A program made the position numbers and the translations under genes. Below, piece by piece: positions 55,789-64,000 of a stretch of 64,000 nucleotides of DNA; position 1 is the first letter of the stretch; each line of letters begins with the position of its first letter. The stretch spans positions 1-64,000 of the forward strand of contig NZ_QRJZ01000002.1 of the NCBI RefSeq assembly GCF_003470665.1. The letters run 5' to 3'. Under the pieces are notes generated by a model. It was not told where the DNA came from, made no database searches, and saw only the letters and a list, made by a program, of their open reading frames with translations. This stretch comes from Collinsella sp. AM17-1 (GTDB taxonomy: Bacteria; Actinomycetota; Coriobacteriia; Coriobacteriales; Coriobacteriaceae).

Positions 55789-55853
55789 TGACATATGTCA
55801 ACAATAGAATAGCGAACGTTCAGATTTGCGCAATGAATTTCTGGCATATGTCA
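55789..55853 (-). promoter_or_regulatory. Promoter with paired palindromic operators of the DUF134 regulator
   Basis: Reading leftward, TTGCGC (55833-55828) and TATTCT (55811-55806) have a 16-bp spacer. TGACATATGTCA (55789-55800) lies at the start point, and a nearly identical TGGCATATGTCA (55842-55853) just upstream of the -35. The consensus CTGRCATATGTCAG flanks the promoter symmetrically and fits self-repression. Confidence 0.65.
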
Positions 55854-55940
55854 GAAAATGAGGGCTTATGTTTGGGCTGTGGGGCTGCGTGCGCCTGGGC
55901 TACAATGAATCTCGCTTGTAGGCGACTGACAGGAGGGTCA

Positions 55941-56789
55941 ATGAGCAAGGCTGATCAACAGTTTGTAACCATGTGCCGCGATATTCTGGACCATGGCACC
56001 ACCACCGAGGGCCAAAAGGTCCGTCCGGTGTGGGAGGACGGCACCCCTGCCTATACCATTAAAAACTTTGGCGTCACGGCGCGCTACGACCTGCGCGAGG
56101 AGTTCCCTGCGCTTACGCTGCGCCGCACGGCTCTTAAGTCTGCGATGGACGAGATCCTGTGGATCTATCAAAAGAAGTCTAATAACGTGCATGACCTCAA
56201 CAGCCATATTTGGGACGAGTGGGCCGACGAGACCGGCTCCATTGGCAAGGCCTACGGGTACCAAATTGGCCAGAAAAGCCATTATGCCGAGGGCAATTTC
56301 GACCAGATGGACCGCGTGCTGTACGACCTTAAGCATACGCCGTACAGCCGCCGCATTATGACGAACACCTATGTGTTTAGCGACCTTTCCGAGATGCACC
56401 TGTATCCGTGCGCCTACAGCGTGACTTATAACGTCACGCAGCGCCCGCAGGACGATAAGCCCACGCTCAACATGATTCTCAACCAGCGCAGTCAGGACAT
56501 TTTGGCCGCGAACAACTGGAACGTGTGCCAGTACGCCATTTTGCTGATGATGGTCGCACAGTCGGTCGATATGATTCCCGGTGAGCTGCTGCACGTGATT
56601 GCCGATGCCCACATTTACGACCGTCATGTCGATATCGTCCGCGAGCTTATCGAGCGTCCGCAGTTTGCAGCGCCTAAGGTAACGCTTAACCCCGACGTGC
56701 ACGATTTCTATGCGTTTACGACCGATGACCTGATCGTGGAGGGCTACGAGCACGGTCCGCAGGTCAAGAATATTCCCATTGCGGTGTAG
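55941..56789 (+). CDS. thyA: Thymidylate synthase
   Basis: 282 residues from the ATG at 55941 with CAGGAGGG upstream. It methylates dUMP to dTMP with methylene-tetrahydrofolate. The catalytic cysteine is Cys157 in LYPCAYS, with R138-type arginines in YSRRIM, LNQRSQDILAANNWNVCQYAILL (the conserved QRSxD region), ELLHVIADAHIYDRHV and the folate-binding C-terminus ending IPIAV. It uses the PCA rather than the PCH context. The folA gene follows at once, as a folate-thymidylate pair. Confidence 0.95.
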   Translation: MSKADQQFVTMCRDILDHGTTTEGQKVRPVWEDGTPAYTIKNFGVTARYDLREEFPALTLRRTALKSAMDEILWIYQKKSNNVHDLNSHIWDEWADETGSIGKAYGYQIGQKSHYAEGNFDQMDRVLYDLKHTPYSRRIMTNTYVFSDLSEMHLYPCAYSVTYNVTQRPQDDKPTLNMILNQRSQDILAANNWNVCQYAILLMMVAQSVDMIPGELLHVIADAHIYDRHVDIVRELIERPQFAAPKVTLNPDVHDFYAFTTDDLIVEGYEHGPQVKNIPIAV

Positions 56790-56798
56790 GTGGCGCTC

Positions 56799-57317
56799 AT
56801 GACGTGTAAGCTATCTGCCATCGTTGCCGTGTGCGACGATTGGGGCATTGGGTGCGAGGGCGATATGGTCGTGTCCAATCGCGCCGACATGCGCCATTTT
56901 GTGGCGTGCACCAAGGGCTGTCCGGTCATCATGGGACGCAAGACGCTGCTGAGTTTTCCCGGTGGTCGCCCGCTCAAGAATCGTCGCAATATCGTACTCA
57001 CGCGCGACGAGGATTTTGCGCCCGAGGGCGTCGACGTGGTGCATAGCGTTGACGAGGCCTTGGCCGCCGTGGCCGATGAGCCCGTTGCCTGGGTGATCGG
57101 TGGCGGCGATGTCTATCGGCAGTTTTTGCCGTATTGCGTCGAGGCCGAGGTCACGCACAACCATTGCACCCATGCCGTGGACACGTACTTTCCCGACTTG
57201 GACGCCGATCACGCGTGGGAGATTGCGCGGCGCGGCGGTGTTGCCACGATTGCTGCGGGCGAGGGTGACGAGGGCGTCGATTATGAGTTCGTGACGTATC
57301 GTCGCATCGAGGCGTAA
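56799..57317 (+). CDS. folA: Dihydrofolate reductase
   Basis: 172 residues from the ATG at 56799 with AGGTGG upstream; a GTG at 56790 is possible. LSAIVAVCDDWGIGCEGDM corresponds to the AVDxxxGIGxxG N-terminus, MGRKTLLSFPGGRPLKNRRNIVLTR to the NADPH-binding segment, and VIGGGDVYRQFLPYC to the GG motif. It regenerates tetrahydrofolate consumed by ThyA. Co-directional and close to thyA, hence one transcript. Confidence 0.92.
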   Translation: MTCKLSAIVAVCDDWGIGCEGDMVVSNRADMRHFVACTKGCPVIMGRKTLLSFPGGRPLKNRRNIVLTRDEDFAPEGVDVVHSVDEALAAVADEPVAWVIGGGDVYRQFLPYCVEAEVTHNHCTHAVDTYFPDLDADHAWEIARRGGVATIAAGEGDEGVDYEFVTYRRIEA

Positions 57318-57426
57318 AACCGATTATCCCTTCGGTATTATCGGGATGAAATGAATGACGGGGCGGCGCATGGCGTTGCCCCGATATTTGTATAGGTGCT
57401 GCAAAGAAAGGTGCGGGCTGGCTACT

Positions 57427-58341
57427 ATGACTGATGCCGTTGAGGTGCTGCGAATCGATTCGCTCGAGGACGAGCGGCTCGATGCCTACGTGCGACTGAC
57501 CGAGCGTGAGCTGCGCTGCGTGCTGGAGCCGCAAAAGGGCATCTTCATTGCGGAAAGCGCCAAGGTCATTGAGCGTGCGGTGCGTGCCGGATATCAGCCA
57601 GTGAGCTTTCTTTTGGGCGAACGCTGGCTCGACCAGATGATGCCGCTGTTTGACCAGCTTGTCGTGCGCGAGGGAGCGGGCCCGGTTCCCGTGTTCGTGG
57701 CCTCGATGGAGCTTATGGAGCAGTTGACGGGCTTTAACGTGACGCGTGGTGCGCTCGCGGCATTTCGTCGCCCGCGTCAGATCCCGGTCGATGAGTTCCT
57801 GGGCGGCGTCGTCGAGGCGGCGGGGGAGCGCCCGGTGCGCGTATGCGTACTCGAGGGTATTGTCGACCACACCAATGTTGGCGCGATTTTCCGCTCGGCG
57901 GCGGCTTTGAACGTTGACGGTATTTTGGTGAGCCCAACGTGCTGCGATCCGCTGTATCGTCGCTCGGCTCGTGTGAGCATGGGCACCGTGTTTCAAGTGC
58001 CGTGGACGCGTATTGGCAGCGAGGCGCGCGTGTGGCCACATGATGGTCTGACCGCGCTTCATGATGCCGGTTTTTCGTGTGCCGCTATGGCGTTGACGGA
58101 CGATTCCGTTTCGCTTGATGATCCTGTGCTGCAGAAGATTGATCGCTTGGCGATTTTTATGGGCACCGAGGGTGCCGGCTTGGGCGCCAAGACCATTGCC
58201 GGCTGTGACCACGCGGTGCGCATTCCGATGACGCACGGGGTCGATTCGCTCAACGTGGCCGCGGCGAGCGCCGTCGCCTTTTGGCAGCTGTGTCCGCACG
58301 TGAGCAATGAGTATCACTACCAGCCGGGTTTGTATCACTAG
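57427..58341 (+). CDS. TrmH-family (SPOUT) RNA 2'-O-methyltransferase
   Basis: 304 residues from the ATG at 57427. An N-terminal substrate-binding domain (IAESAKVIERAVRAGYQPVSFLL) precedes the SPOUT fold. That fold shows EGIVDHTNVGAIFRSAAALNVDGIL, CCDPLYRRSARVSMGTVFQVPW and FMGTEGAGLGAKTIAGCDHAVRIPMTHGVDSLNVAAAAS-type motif 3 (N-V-A-A-A). It probably methylates a ribose in 23S rRNA or tRNA; the site cannot be read from the sequence. No strong ribosome-binding site is seen. Confidence 0.88.
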   Translation: MTDAVEVLRIDSLEDERLDAYVRLTERELRCVLEPQKGIFIAESAKVIERAVRAGYQPVSFLLGERWLDQMMPLFDQLVVREGAGPVPVFVASMELMEQLTGFNVTRGALAAFRRPRQIPVDEFLGGVVEAAGERPVRVCVLEGIVDHTNVGAIFRSAAALNVDGILVSPTCCDPLYRRSARVSMGTVFQVPWTRIGSEARVWPHDGLTALHDAGFSCAAMALTDDSVSLDDPVLQKIDRLAIFMGTEGAGLGAKTIAGCDHAVRIPMTHGVDSLNVAAASAVAFWQLCPHVSNEYHYQPGLYH

Positions 58342-58466
58342 GCAGTTATTCCGCACCGTGCTCTAATTCGGGGTGTTTCGGTCGCCGCCAGTCGGTGCTA
58401 AGCTGGTTTTGGCTTTGGTTTTAAATTGCTGTTTTGTTGTTTGACGTATGCGTGTGGGGAGGGCGT

Positions 58467-59816
58467 GTGGCTAAGAAATCTACGGCTATCGATGTAACGC
58501 AAGGTGTCATTTGGCAGCAACTACTGTCGCTGTGCGTTCCCATCTTTTTTAGTTCGTTTTTTCAGCAGGCCTATACGCTTATCGGTACGTATATCGTCGG
58601 TCAGTTTGGCGGCAAGCTCGCGCTGGGCGGCATTCAGGCCACGATGGTGCTCACCGAGCTCTGCATTGGCTTTTGCGTTGGCGTCGGTGCCGGCTGCGCG
58701 GTCATTACCGGTCAGTATTTTGGCCAGCACGATGATGAGCGACTGAGTCGTTCGGTCCATACCGCCATGACGCTCGCGCTGGTGGGCGGTATCGTTTTCT
58801 CGATTCTTGGCATAGTGTTCGTTGAGCCCATGCTGGTGCTTATGAACACGCCGCATGAACTATTGGCCGAGGGCGTGGCCTATGCTCGCTGTTATTTTGC
58901 CGCGATGGTTGCGGCACTGCTGCTTAATATGGGAACCGCACTGCTGCGTGCCGTGGGCGACACACGTGGGCCCGCCGTGATCATTGCCTCTGGCTGCCTG
59001 GTTAACGTGGTGCTGGATATCATCTTTGTCGCTGTGTTGCATATGGAGGCGCTGGGCTGCGGCATCGCAGTGGCGCTGACCATTTGCTCCAATGCAACGA
59101 TGATCGTGTTTCGCATGATGCGCGCTCCGGGTGCATGGCGTCTTTCGCTGTCAAAGCTCGGCATCGATCGCGGTATTTGCAAGAGTATGATCTCGTGTGG
59201 TCTGCCACTCGGTTTTCAATCGGCTGCCTATTCGATCTCGAACGTGCTGATCCAGGTGTCGGTTAATTCGTTTGGCGCCGATGTCACGACTGCTTGGGGT
59301 CTTTCTGGGCGCCTGGATGGCATTATCTGGATGGTGACCGAGGCGCTCGGCGTATCGATCACTACGTTCTCGGCGCAGAACTTTGGCGCGCGCAATTACG
59401 AGCGCATGCGCAAGGGCTACCATACGTCGCTCGTGCTTTCGTTTATGCTCATTGGTGGCCTGTCTGCCGTGCTCCTGGTGTTCTCGGGCCCGCTGTCGCG
59501 TTTGTTTGTCGACGATACTTCGATTTCGGCGTACACCTCGACCATCCTCCATTTCATTGCGCCGTTTTATGCGATTTTCTCGATTATCGAGAACGCGTCG
59601 GGATCCATTCGCGGTGCCGGCGTGAGCTTGCAGCCCATGCTGCTCACGATTTTTGGCACCGTCGTGCTTAGGGTGATCTGGGTGTTTGCGATTATGCCGT
59701 TCGATCCGTCGCTTGAGCATCTACTGCTGGTCTACCCCGTAACCTGGCTCATTACGGCCACGATGTTCACCATCTACCACCACAGCGGCAACTGGCTAGG
59801 CCGCGCCACCGCCTAG
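58467..59816 (+). CDS. MATE family efflux transporter
   Basis: 449 residues from the GTG at 58467 with GGGGAGGG upstream. Twelve membrane helices are arranged in two bundles. It starts with LSLCVPIFFSSFFQQAYTLIGTYIVGQFGG, the MATE N-terminal pattern, and has SCGLPLGFQSAAYSISNVLIQ in the second half. MATE proteins export cationic compounds and drugs in exchange for Na+ or H+. The substrate is unknown. Base composition matches the surroundings. It is followed by REP-like repeats, not by a gene. Confidence 0.92.
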   Translation: MAKKSTAIDVTQGVIWQQLLSLCVPIFFSSFFQQAYTLIGTYIVGQFGGKLALGGIQATMVLTELCIGFCVGVGAGCAVITGQYFGQHDDERLSRSVHTAMTLALVGGIVFSILGIVFVEPMLVLMNTPHELLAEGVAYARCYFAAMVAALLLNMGTALLRAVGDTRGPAVIIASGCLVNVVLDIIFVAVLHMEALGCGIAVALTICSNATMIVFRMMRAPGAWRLSLSKLGIDRGICKSMISCGLPLGFQSAAYSISNVLIQVSVNSFGADVTTAWGLSGRLDGIIWMVTEALGVSITTFSAQNFGARNYERMRKGYHTSLVLSFMLIGGLSAVLLVFSGPLSRLFVDDTSISAYTSTILHFIAPFYAIFSIIENASGSIRGAGVSLQPMLLTIFGTVVLRVIWVFAIMPFDPSLEHLLLVYPVTWLITATMFTIYHHSGNWLGRATA

Positions 59817-59890
59817 CCGGCACATAGGGACGTTCCTTTTCTGCCGGCACATAGGGACGTTCCTTTTCTGCCGGCACTTTGGGACACTCC
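59817..59890 (+). repeat. REP-like tandem repeats left of the RAYT gene
   Basis: Two identical 27-bp units (59817-59843 and 59844-59870, beginning CCGGCACATAGGGACG and ending in CTG) are followed by a partial third (59871-59890). The same unit, inverted and slightly varied, occurs right of the transposase gene at 60815-60861. Confidence 0.75.
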
Positions 59891-60020
59891 TTGGGAAGCA
59901 ATTTCGCCTTTTTCGGAGACTCTGCCTGCCGTGCCCTGTAAACTGTCAAAACGGGCTTAGCAAATTAGATCGTCCGCGCCTATCAGATGTTGCCCGGTGG
60001 GTTTGTGATGGGAGGGCGAT

Positions 60021-60791
60021 ATGCCAAGAACGGGTAGAGTCGTTTCGTTAACAGGCTATAACCACATAATCGCACGCGGCAATGGCGGCATCTGCATCTT
60101 CGAAGACGATGAAGATCGCTATCGGATGCTTACGCTGTTTGAGGATAAACTTGTCGGTAATGGCGTTGGCGTTACCGCATGGTGCCTCATGTCGAATCAT
60201 TTTCATCTTATGGTCGACGATCCTCATGAGAAGATATCTTCGTGCATGAGCGGCGTTCTTACGTCGTATGCGATGTATTTCAATCGTAAAACAGACCGAG
60301 TTGGGCACTTGTTCCAAGATAGATTTACTAATATTCCGGTCGAGAATGACGTGCAAGCAATTTCGCTTGCCGACTATATTCATATGAATCCGGTCAAGGC
60401 GGGCATTTCCGCCGTTGATACATATCGTTGGTCCAGTTACCGAGCATACGCTTACGGCTATGATGGATTTGGATTCTGCGACCCCGGGATTGTTTTGGAT
60501 CTCGTGGGTGGATCTCTTGAGTATCGGCGCTATCTTGCCGATCGAATTGACCAAGCGCCCTACGATGCTGAGCCTCGACCGCGCATTCTGGATGACGAGG
60601 CTCTTGAGGTCGCCAAAAGCGTTGCCGCCCCTATATCACTTCCCGAGCTTGCTTCCATGAAGCCAACTGAGCGAAAGCCCATTCTCTGCAAAATGAGAAG
60701 AGCGGGTCTCACGATTAATCAAATAGTGAGAGTCGTTGGCATCGGTCGTACGTCTGTTGTTTCTGGTACGGCAGGTTGGAAGAAGATTTAG
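60021..60791 (+). CDS. REP-associated tyrosine transposase (RAYT, Y1 family)
   Basis: 256 residues with GGGAGGGCG upstream. GYNHIIARGNGG is the family start. CLMSNHFHLMVDDP carries the HUH metal motif (HFH), and FQDRFTNIPVENDVQAISLADYIHMNPVKAG with YRWSSYRAYAYG contains the catalytic Tyr region. RAYT enzymes are domesticated relatives of IS200/IS605 transposases that mobilise REP sequences. The gene is AT-richer than its neighbours and has CCGGCA-type repeats on both sides, which supports this assignment. The last 50 residues (LTINQIVRVVGIGRTSVVS) form a helix-turn-helix. Confidence 0.9.
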   Translation: MPRTGRVVSLTGYNHIIARGNGGICIFEDDEDRYRMLTLFEDKLVGNGVGVTAWCLMSNHFHLMVDDPHEKISSCMSGVLTSYAMYFNRKTDRVGHLFQDRFTNIPVENDVQAISLADYIHMNPVKAGISAVDTYRWSSYRAYAYGYDGFGFCDPGIVLDLVGGSLEYRRYLADRIDQAPYDAEPRPRILDDEALEVAKSVAAPISLPELASMKPTERKPILCKMRRAGLTINQIVRVVGIGRTSVVSGTAGWKKI

Positions 60792-60814
60792 GTTGCTGGA
60801 TAGGTGACGGTGCA

Positions 60815-60861
60815 GGAGTGTCCCCAACTGCCGGCAGAAAAGGAACGTCCCCAACTGCCGG
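60815..60861 (-). repeat. REP-like repeat right of the RAYT gene
   Basis: The 47-bp sequence is the inverted form of the left repeats: on the minus strand it reads CCGGCAGTTGGGGACG, TTCCTTTTCTG, then CCGGCAGTTGGGGACACTCC. CCGGCA plus GGGACG is the shared core. Confidence 0.75.
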
Positions 60862-60862
60862 A

Positions 60863-61348
60863 CTAGTATTCGATGCCTTGGCGGGCCAGGAGGCCTTCGT
60901 CGAAGTAGTGTTTGACGGGGTGCATTTCGGTGACCAGATCCGCGAGGTCCGCGAGTGGCAGCAGTCCGCGGCCGGTTAGCACGAGCTCCGTGGTGGTGGG
61001 CTTTATCGCGATCAGCGCTTCGACATCCTCGCGCGTCACAAAGCCTCGGCGCATTGCTTCGCCGAGTTCGTCCAGAATGAGCACGTCGACCTGAGAGATC
61101 TTTTCGCGTGCGAGCTCCATGATCTGTGCGGCGCAAGCCTCGGGCGTGTCGCGGTCGGCCTGTACAATTCGTAGCCCTAGGCGTGGTGCAGCATCATGCT
61201 CGGCGCAGTGCAGCTTCTTGGCAAACTGCAGCATGAGTACGTCGAGCCCATAACCTGTGGCGCGCATCGCCAATCCCAGCGCAGCCGTGGTTTTGCCCTT
61301 GCCGTCGCCCGTATAGATCTGAACCTTGCCGACTTCGAGTGATGCCAT
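60863..61348 (-). CDS. cobO: Cob(I)yrinic acid a,c-diamide adenosyltransferase
   Basis: 161 residues, starting MASLEVGKVQIYTGDGKGKTTAALG, the CobA/CobO/BtuR N-terminus with its P-loop GDGKGKTT. DVLILDELGEAMRRGFV is the conserved acidic motif, and ELVLTGRG ends the core. It attaches the adenosyl group to corrinoids. No other cobalamin gene lies in the window, so it may serve salvage. It is divergent from ftsH, with about 75 bp between start codons. Confidence 0.9.
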   Translation of the reverse strand: MASLEVGKVQIYTGDGKGKTTAALGLAMRATGYGLDVLMLQFAKKLHCAEHDAAPRLGLRIVQADRDTPEACAAQIMELAREKISQVDVLILDELGEAMRRGFVTREDVEALIAIKPTTTELVLTGRGLLPLADLADLVTEMHPVKHYFDEGLLARQGIEY

Positions 61349-61425
61349 CTCTATCCTTTCGTGCCCGGCGTCGGTTTATCGCCGTCCGGGTTGGGTATTC
61401 TAGTTAGCATTATCAACCCCAGTAG

Positions 61426-63333
61426 ATGGAGTTCAAGCAGATGGAGATGGATGACAACAAACGTAGACGGAATATGATCCTCTACGTGCTCATCGCCTTC
61501 GTCGTCTACCTCGTGCTCTCGACCGTTCTGTTCCCTAACATCGGTCACACGCAGCAGATTACGAAGACCGATTACTCGACGTTTGTCAAAGCGCTCGATA
61601 AGAAGAGTGTCGACAAGGTCGAGTACAACACGGACGATTACACGATTTATTACACCAAGAAGGGCGAGGACGAGAACATCGCCTATAAGACGACCGGTGT
61701 GCCGAACGATGCGGGCTTTACCGATCGCGTGCTTGAGTCTGGCGCTTCGCTGGAGTCGGTCGTTCCCGATAAAAACTCGGGTTTGATGACCTACTATCTG
61801 CTCACACTCATTCTTCCCATGGCGATTTTCTTCCTCATCGGTTGGTGGCTCAACCGCCGCATGAAGAAGGCTATGGGCGATGACGGCCCGTCGATGAACT
61901 TTGGCGGCGGCGGTTTTGGCGGCGGCGGACTGGGTAAGTCCGGCGCGCGCGTGATCGCCTCCAAGGACGTGGGCGTGACCTTTAAGGATGTCGCCGGCCA
62001 GGAAGAGGCCAAAGAATCTCTCAAGGAGGTCGTCGACTTTCTGGAGAAGCCGCAGCGCTACGAGGAGATCGGCGCCAAGCTGCCGCGCGGTGCCCTCCTT
62101 GTCGGCCCTCCGGGTACCGGTAAAACCCTGCTTGCCAAGGCTGTTGCCGGCGAGGCGGGCGTGCCGTTCTTTAGCATTTCGGGCTCTGAGTTCGTTGAGA
62201 TGTTTGTTGGTCGCGGCGCTGCTAAGGTGCGTGACCTGTTTAAGCAGGCCAAGGAAAAGGCCCCTTGTATCGTCTTTATCGATGAGATCGATACCATCGG
62301 TAAGAAGCGCGATGGCGGCGGCTTTAGCGGCAACGACGAGCGCGAGCAGACGCTCAATCAGTTGCTGACCGAGATGGACGGCTTCGATAACCACAAGGGT
62401 ATCGTCGTTCTCGCTGCCACCAACCGCCCCGACAGCCTTGACCCGGCCCTGCTGCGCCCCGGCCGTTTTGACCGCCGCATTCCCGTCGAGCTGCCCGACC
62501 TGACCGGCCGTAAGAACATCCTCGAGCTCCACGCCAAGAGTGTGAAGACCGAGCCGCCGATCGATTTGACCGCGATTGCCCGCGCCACGCCCGGTGCCTC
62601 GGGCGCCGACCTGGCCAACATCATCAACGAAGGCGCCCTGCGTGCCGTCCGCGAGGGTCGCAAGCGCGCCACGCAGGACGATTTTGAGGAGTCGGTGGAG
62701 GTTGTCATCGCTGGCCAGCAGCGTAAGTCGACGGTGCTTTCCGATCACGAGAAGCAGGTCGTTTCTTACCACGAGATTGGCCATGCTATTGTTGCCGCTC
62801 GCCAGAAGGGCTCTGCACCGGTCACCAAGATCACCATCGTGCCGCGCACGAGCGGTGCTCTTGGGTATACCATGCAGGTCGAGGAGGACGAGCGCTTCCT
62901 GACCACGCGCCAGGAGGTCTTGGACAAGCTTGCCGTCTACTGCGGCGGCCGTGCGGCCGAGGAACTCATCTTTGGCGAGATGACGACCGGTGCCGCCAAC
63001 GATATCGAACAGGCCACCAAGCTCGCCCGCAACATGGTGACGCGCTTTGGTATGTCCGACGAGTTTGGCATGATGGCACTCGGTACCGTGCAGAATGCGT
63101 ACCTCAACCAGGATACTTCGCTCACCTGCGCCCCTGGTACGGCCGAGCGTGTGGACGCGATTGTCGCTAAGCTGATCGAGGACGCGCACGATCGCGCCCT
63201 GCAGATCCTCAAGGAGAACAAGTTCAAGCTCCATGAGCTGGCTCGTTATCTGTACAAGAAGGAGACCATCACGGGTGATGAGTTCATGAACCTCCTCACG
63301 CGCGAGAATCCGCTGATGCCCAAGCAACAGTAA
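61426..63333 (+). CDS. ftsH: ATP-dependent zinc metalloprotease FtsH
   Basis: 635 residues from the ATG at 61426; ATGs at 61441 and 61447 are alternatives, and GGAG at 61428 favours 61441. Two membrane helices (about 14-33 and 118-140) enclose a small extracytoplasmic domain. The AAA domain has Walker [12 protein letters not shown] (226-236), Walker [12 protein letters not shown] and arginine-finger segment [11 protein letters not shown]. The zinc site is HEIGH (449-453), with a later Asp in the M41 domain. It degrades membrane and regulatory proteins. A terminator follows immediately. Confidence 0.95.
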   Translation: MEFKQMEMDDNKRRRNMILYVLIAFVVYLVLSTVLFPNIGHTQQITKTDYSTFVKALDKKSVDKVEYNTDDYTIYYTKKGEDENIAYKTTGVPNDAGFTDRVLESGASLESVVPDKNSGLMTYYLLTLILPMAIFFLIGWWLNRRMKKAMGDDGPSMNFGGGGFGGGGLGKSGARVIASKDVGVTFKDVAGQEEAKESLKEVVDFLEKPQRYEEIGAKLPRGALLVGPPGTGKTLLAKAVAGEAGVPFFSISGSEFVEMFVGRGAAKVRDLFKQAKEKAPCIVFIDEIDTIGKKRDGGGFSGNDEREQTLNQLLTEMDGFDNHKGIVVLAATNRPDSLDPALLRPGRFDRRIPVELPDLTGRKNILELHAKSVKTEPPIDLTAIARATPGASGADLANIINEGALRAVREGRKRATQDDFEESVEVVIAGQQRKSTVLSDHEKQVVSYHEIGHAIVAARQKGSAPVTKITIVPRTSGALGYTMQVEEDERFLTTRQEVLDKLAVYCGGRAAEELIFGEMTTGAANDIEQATKLARNMVTRFGMSDEFGMMALGTVQNAYLNQDTSLTCAPGTAERVDAIVAKLIEDAHDRALQILKENKFKLHELARYLYKKETITGDEFMNLLTRENPLMPKQQ

Positions 63334-63359
63334 AGCCGCGGTCGAGCCAGTAAACGCCG

Positions 63360-63397
63360 ACGCCCCATTTGAGCAGCTATCTCAAATGGGGCGTTTT
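63360..63397 (+). terminator. ftsH terminator
   Basis: A perfect 13-bp stem CGCCCCATTTGAG (63361-63373) with CTCAAATGGGGCG (63381-63393) around a seven-base loop, followed by TTTTG. Confidence 0.88.
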
Positions 63398-63414
63398 GCT
63401 TGAGAGGGATGGAA

Positions 63415-63906
63415 ATGAAGATCGTGGTGAGCGCCTGCTTGATGGGCGAGAGCTGCAAGTATAACGGGCTCGACAACTATCATCGCGCGTTGGTCGAGGC
63501 CTGCGAACGCACGGGGACTGAGGTCTTGTTGGTGTGCCCCGAGGTCTTTGGGGGCCTGCCCACGCCGCGCAAGCCATCCGAGATTGTGGACGGTGAGGTC
63601 CGTACCTGCGAGGGCGTCTCTGTCGATCGCGAGTTTCGCCTAGGTGCCCAGCGTGCGCTCGATATGTGCGAGCATTTTGGCGGCCCGTCCGAGATCGCTG
63701 CGTGCGTCCTTCAGGACCGCAGCCCCTCGTGTGGCGCGGGTCACATCTACGACGGCACCTTTAGCGGTACGCTCACCGCGGGCAACGGTGTTTTCGTCGA
63801 CCTGCTGCTGCGTCACGGGTACCGCGTGATTCCTGCTAGCGAGTTCGATCCCAGCATGTTGGAACATTGTCCACAGCACTCGAACCGAACACTTCCTCAC
63901 GGGTGA
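63415..63906 (+). CDS. DUF523 family protein
   Basis: 163 residues from the ATG at 63415, with GAGAGGG six bases upstream; an ATG at 63409 is possible. MKIVVSACLMGESCKYNG is the DUF523 start, with VLLVCPEVFGGLPTPR and CVLQDRSPSCGAGHIYDGTF (conserved SPSCG). The conserved Cys residues suggest redox or metal chemistry, but the function is unknown. The family core ends around VIPASEFD. The last 20 or so residues, ending HCPQHSNRTLPHG, overlap an opposite-strand gene end and may derive from an inserted element. Confidence 0.85.
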   Translation: MKIVVSACLMGESCKYNGLDNYHRALVEACERTGTEVLLVCPEVFGGLPTPRKPSEIVDGEVRTCEGVSVDREFRLGAQRALDMCEHFGGPSEIAACVLQDRSPSCGAGHIYDGTFSGTLTAGNGVFVDLLLRHGYRVIPASEFDPSMLEHCPQHSNRTLPHG

Positions 63907-64000
63907 CCGTTTTGGCATCATCCGTGAAGTTGATATTGAGTACGACCCGGTCATCAAAGACGTAGGCCGAGTTGACAGGCGCCGTACCCAGGCAGTCCCT
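63836..64000 (-). CDS. C-terminus of a probable large serine recombinase (partial)
   Basis: A leftward frame enters from beyond the window and ends at the TAG at 63836-63838. It reads APVNSAYVFDDRVVLNINF, then DDAKTVTREEVFGSSAVDN, and finally VPTCWDRTR. The VNSxYVxDDRVVLxxNF pattern with a following TVTxEEV is the usual C-terminal end of large serine recombinases of phages and conjugative elements in Firmicutes and Actinobacteria. Its last codons overlap the DUF523 3' end on the other strand. Only 54 residues are visible, so the catalytic serine cannot be checked. Confidence 0.55.
   Translation of the reverse strand, partial: RDCLGTAPVNSAYVFDDRVVLNINFTDDAKTVTREEVFGSSAVDNVPTCWDRTR

Noticed and set aside
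59817..59890. CRISPR array
   Set aside because: The 27-bp units abut each other with no spacers, only two are complete, and they match the inverted repeats on the other side of the RAYT gene.

Overview
The window is a high-GC actinobacterial chromosome segment. Gene content, gene order and codon use fit the class Coriobacteriia, most likely Collinsella or a close relative. This is inferred from protein resemblance and synteny; no 16S gene is present. From about 10.3 kb onward almost everything is dense, co-oriented and GC-rich. The first 10 kb is patchier, partly AT-richer, and carries accessory genes and decayed remnants.

Layout: (1) 1-1.6 kb, secreted transglutaminase-like protein on the minus strand, cut by the window edge. 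(2) 1.6-10 kb, accessory island: a membrane-anchored unknown protein, two ASCH-domain proteins flanking a frameshifted GNAT/PUA-like gene, a UvrD-type helicase remnant, a single-gene AAA ATPase-TOPRIM (PARIS-like) protein, and an AAA ATPase-RloB pair (AbiL-like). (3) 10.3-21.4 kb, a Gram-positive type Pel exopolysaccharide operon (pelD, pelE, deacetylase-only pelA, pelF, pelG) continued by CotH-like, VTC-domain and DUF4956 genes. (4) 21.5-23.1 kb, a PLP-enzyme-like protein without its Schiff-base lysine, a hairpin MITE-like element and a ModE-like regulator. (5) 23.2-27.7 kb, guaB and leuS separated by inverted-repeat elements.

(6) 27.9-38 kb, the rimP-nusA-infB-rbfA-nrnA-truB-ribF-dnaG information-processing cluster, behind a promoter and a leader terminator that look like NusA-type attenuation. 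(7) 38.1-39.9 kb, rpoD and two identical tRNA-Asn genes. (8) 40-54.9 kb, a long actinobacterial housekeeping block: Asp23, DAK2/FakA-like, recG, rsmD, coaD, a SepIVA-like coiled-coil protein, yceD, rpmF, plsX, acpP, rnc, smc, ftsY, ffh. It links lipid synthesis, ribosome maturation, chromosome condensation and protein targeting. (9) 55-58.3 kb, a DUF134/NifX-type metal-cofactor regulator with palindromic operators, thyA, folA and a TrmH-family methyltransferase. (10) 58.4-64 kb, a MATE transporter, a RAYT transposase flanked by REP-like repeats, a cobalamin adenosyltransferase, ftsH, a DUF523 gene, and at the right edge the C-terminus of a probable large serine recombinase that overlaps the DUF523 3' end.

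The best candidates for new biology are the ASCH-GNAT-ASCH membrane cassette with its slippery-site frameshift, the fused ATPase-TOPRIM gene, and the possible integration junction at the right edge. Start codons were chosen from ribosome-binding sites where these were visible; no database search was possible.
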